Below, one piece after another: positions 14,041 through 14,927 of a stretch of 14,927 bases of DNA (the first letter of the stretch is position 1; the number at the start of each line of letters is the position of its first letter). The notes beneath the pieces were generated by a model that worked only from the letters and a program-made list of their open reading frames with translations, had not been told where the DNA came from and searched no databases. The stretch is from OMOG01 sp041485845 (GTDB taxonomy: Bacteria; Acidobacteriota; Terriglobia; Bryobacterales; Bryobacteraceae): NCBI GenBank assembly GCA_041485845.1, contig JBGPKH010000164.1:1-14927 (forward strand), written 5' to 3'. Both the position numbers and the translations under genes were made by a program.

Positions 14041-14069
14041 ATTAGCGTAGTTGTGAGGGTAGGTGTCAG
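14041..14069 (-). promoter_or_regulatory. Predicted sigma-70-type promoter of the MFS gene
   Basis: On the minus strand CTGACA (14069-14064) and GCTAAT (14046-14041) are separated by 17 bp. They match the -35 consensus at 5 of 6 positions and the -10 consensus at 4 of 6. Transcription would start within about 10 nt of the GTG at 14029, leaving a very short leader. Confidence 0.4.
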
Positions 14070-14090
14070 CGACGCTTGGGAATTGACGGG

Positions 14091-14215
14091 CGCTCCCTCA
14101 CGGTCGCGGCTCCGAAGCAACCGCCGCGAATCGAAGGCGCGTTACAGAGCCGCGACCGTAGGAAGCGGTCGCGTCCGATAATTTCACGGCTTCTCATCTC
14201 ACGGTCGCTGCTCCG
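14091..14215. repeat. Cluster of three dispersed hairpin-forming repeats
   Basis: Copies lie at 14091-14113 (plus), 14147-14167 (minus) and 14193-14215 (plus, diverged). The core is CTCACGGTCGCGGCTCC. The first two are inverted and could pair over about 20 bp with a loop of 33 nt. A fourth copy lies at 8944-8968. The copies sit only in gaps between genes. They fill much of the 323-bp gene-free stretch 14030-14352, in which I see no gene. Confidence 0.8.
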
Positions 14216-14352
14216 AACCGGCACCCGGACGAGTCGAGACAGGTTGCGTGGTTCGCGGATCGGAAGGGCTGGGCAAGATTTCCGTGACAATTGGCGACAC
14301 TCTTTTACAGTGGCGGGATCGGGGCTGTGATAACCTGACCAGCGAACTCCAG

Positions 14353-14712
14353 ATGTCCGGGTCAGCCCGCACTCCGCTGTTGTATCGCCGCGCGATCCTG
14401 ATTTACCTGCTCGCCATCGTAGCGCCGACGGTGGTGTTGCTGTACCTCGGGCTGCTCTCGGTGGAGCGGCAGAACGCCGGCATGAACGCGCTGCTGATCT
14501 CGAATCGCAGGCTTTCGGCGGAGAAACTGGCGGCGGCGCGCGAGCAGCGAACGGCGTTGCTCGCGGGGACTTGCCTGCGCGAAGCGCAATTCCTGAAGGC
14601 CCCGGCGACCGTCGACTCGGCGCGGCAGTTGCGCACGCGTCTGGAGGCGCTGCGGCTGCCGCAGTACATTCTCTCGATTTACGGCGAAGGCTACAAGTTC
14701 GTCGGTCCCTGA
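14353..14712 (+). CDS. Short ORF joining a sensor-kinase N-terminus to a response-regulator C-terminus
   Basis: The 119-residue product starts at ATG 14353. It has one transmembrane helix (about 13-36, 'AILIYLLAIVAPTVVLLYLG') and then a charged helix ('NRRLSAEKLAAAREQRTALLAG') of the kind that opens acidobacterial sensor histidine kinases. It ends abruptly in 'YILSIYGEGYKFVGP', which looks like the last strand and wing of an OmpR-type winged-helix response regulator. The periplasmic, HisKA, ATPase and receiver parts are all missing. I read this as a remnant left by a deletion that fused two adjacent two-component genes, and probably non-functional. The frame extends to 14248, but no better start is seen. 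An alternative is a genuine small membrane protein with a chance resemblance at its tail. Confidence 0.55.
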   Translation: MSGSARTPLLYRRAILIYLLAIVAPTVVLLYLGLLSVERQNAGMNALLISNRRLSAEKLAAAREQRTALLAGTCLREAQFLKAPATVDSARQLRTRLEALRLPQYILSIYGEGYKFVGP

Positions 14713-14748
14713 CAATGTTGGACAAAGAATTACGCGCGTTTGACAACT

Positions 14749-14805
14749 TTCCTGCCTCATCCCGGCAGAATCGGGATGCGTTGGAAAAACGCAAGGAGGC
14801 AGGGA
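14749..14805 (+). promoter_or_regulatory. Structured leader: three-way junction over the Shine-Dalgarno sequence
   Basis: CCTGCCTC (14751-14758) is the exact reverse complement of GAGGCAGG (14796-14803). One wobble pair and one A-U pair extend this to include the first base of the ATG. Inside it are two adjacent perfect hairpins: ATCCCG/CGGGAT (14759-14777, 7-nt loop) and GCGTT/AACGC (14778-14792, loop GGAAA). Only AAG (14793-14795) is left unpaired in the junction. Most of the AAGGAGG ribosome site is closed in the outer stem, so the leader could switch translation on and off. It matches no riboswitch class I can recall. Confidence 0.5.
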
Positions 14806-14927
14806 TGAAACGATTACTGACGCTGGGACTGGCAGTCGCGCTGGTCCTGGGGGGCGCCGCGGCGACAAACGGTGGCGGCGACGAGCAGTGGCGACGAGCA
14901 GTGGCGGCGAGCCGAGTCCTCGCCGCC
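14805..14927 (+). CDS. Secreted protein of unknown function (5' part, cut by window end)
   Basis: The ATG at 14805 follows a near-ideal Shine-Dalgarno sequence, AAGGAGG (14793-14799), at 5 nt. The first 41 codons encode a signal peptide (MKRLLTLGLAVALVLGGAAA) and the start of a mature, Gly- and Arg-containing part ('TNGGGDEQWRRAVAASR'). The frame is open to the end of the window, so length and family are unknown. A perfect 13-bp tandem duplication (14880-14905) lies just after the signal peptide. Since 13 is not a multiple of three, it changes the downstream frame relative to a single-copy version. The leader can form a three-way junction that hides the ribosome site. Confidence 0.65.
   Translation, partial: MKRLLTLGLAVALVLGGAAATNGGGDEQWRRAVAASRVLAA
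14880..14905. repeat. 13-bp perfect tandem duplication
   Basis: GACGAGCAGTGGC occurs twice in a row (14880-14892 and 14893-14905) inside the coding sequence of the secreted protein. It is a candidate slippage site or recent duplication. Confidence 0.85.

Noticed and set aside
14304..14334. Promoter of the chimeric ORF (TTTACA with GATAAC)
   Set aside because: The spacer is 19 bp and the -10 match is only 4 of 6, which is too weak to list as a feature.
14066..14794. Minus-strand open frame of 242 codons at the right end
   Set aside because: Its translation is Arg/Ser/Pro-rich and spans the dispersed repeats and the structured leader; it has no domain features.

Overview
The window looks like part of an Acidobacteriota genome, most like the Solibacteres/Bryobacterales ('Candidatus Solibacter' type). 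This rests on high GC content, carboxypeptidase-regulatory-like secreted proteins, a glycine-zipper envelope protein with an XGTxLxVRxxD-type domain, GC-rich interspersed hairpin repeats between genes, and a one-TM sensor-kinase N-terminus of a kind I associate with that group. The assignment is inferred from protein style; no marker gene is present.

Layout. Positions 1-98 hold the last 31 codons of an ISAzo13-type transposase, followed by gene-free sequence carrying a five-copy 25-bp tandem hairpin repeat (411-535). A minus-strand cluster follows: a Cys-rich membrane protein with a CxxCH motif (1794-2348), a secreted HExxH protein (1137-1781) and a DinB-fold protein (555-1103). A divergent plus-strand gene encodes a small secreted protein (2515-3072). 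A secreted subtilisin-type protease (3171-5000, minus) is divergent from a translationally coupled tandem pair of secreted carboxypeptidase-regulatory-like proteins (5093-6607 and 6604-8145). These run tail to tail into an SDR/FabG-like reductase (8148-8885, minus).

The next minus-strand block contains a PD-(D/E)XK nuclease-like protein (10832-12322), a DUF697-like membrane protein (9944-10825) and the glycine-zipper envelope protein (9016-9885). Upstream of this block sits a compact cassette (12320-12788): a GxxExxY-family gene bounded by about 44-bp near-perfect inverted repeats that contain arrays of a 10-bp unit. The only usable start codon of the neighbouring nuclease gene lies in the outermost bases of the left repeat. 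An MFS transporter of the sialate/lactate (SHS) type follows (12809-14029, minus).

The right end (14030-14927) is remodelled. It has a cluster of dispersed roughly 22-bp hairpin-forming repeats, then a short ORF that appears to join a histidine-kinase N-terminus to the last residues of an OmpR-type response regulator. A secreted protein gene then runs off the window; its leader folds on paper into a zero-linker three-way junction that covers the Shine-Dalgarno sequence and start codon.

The best candidates for something not well described are the inverted-repeat-bounded GxxExxY cassette, with its capture of the nuclease gene start, and the structured leader at 14749-14805.
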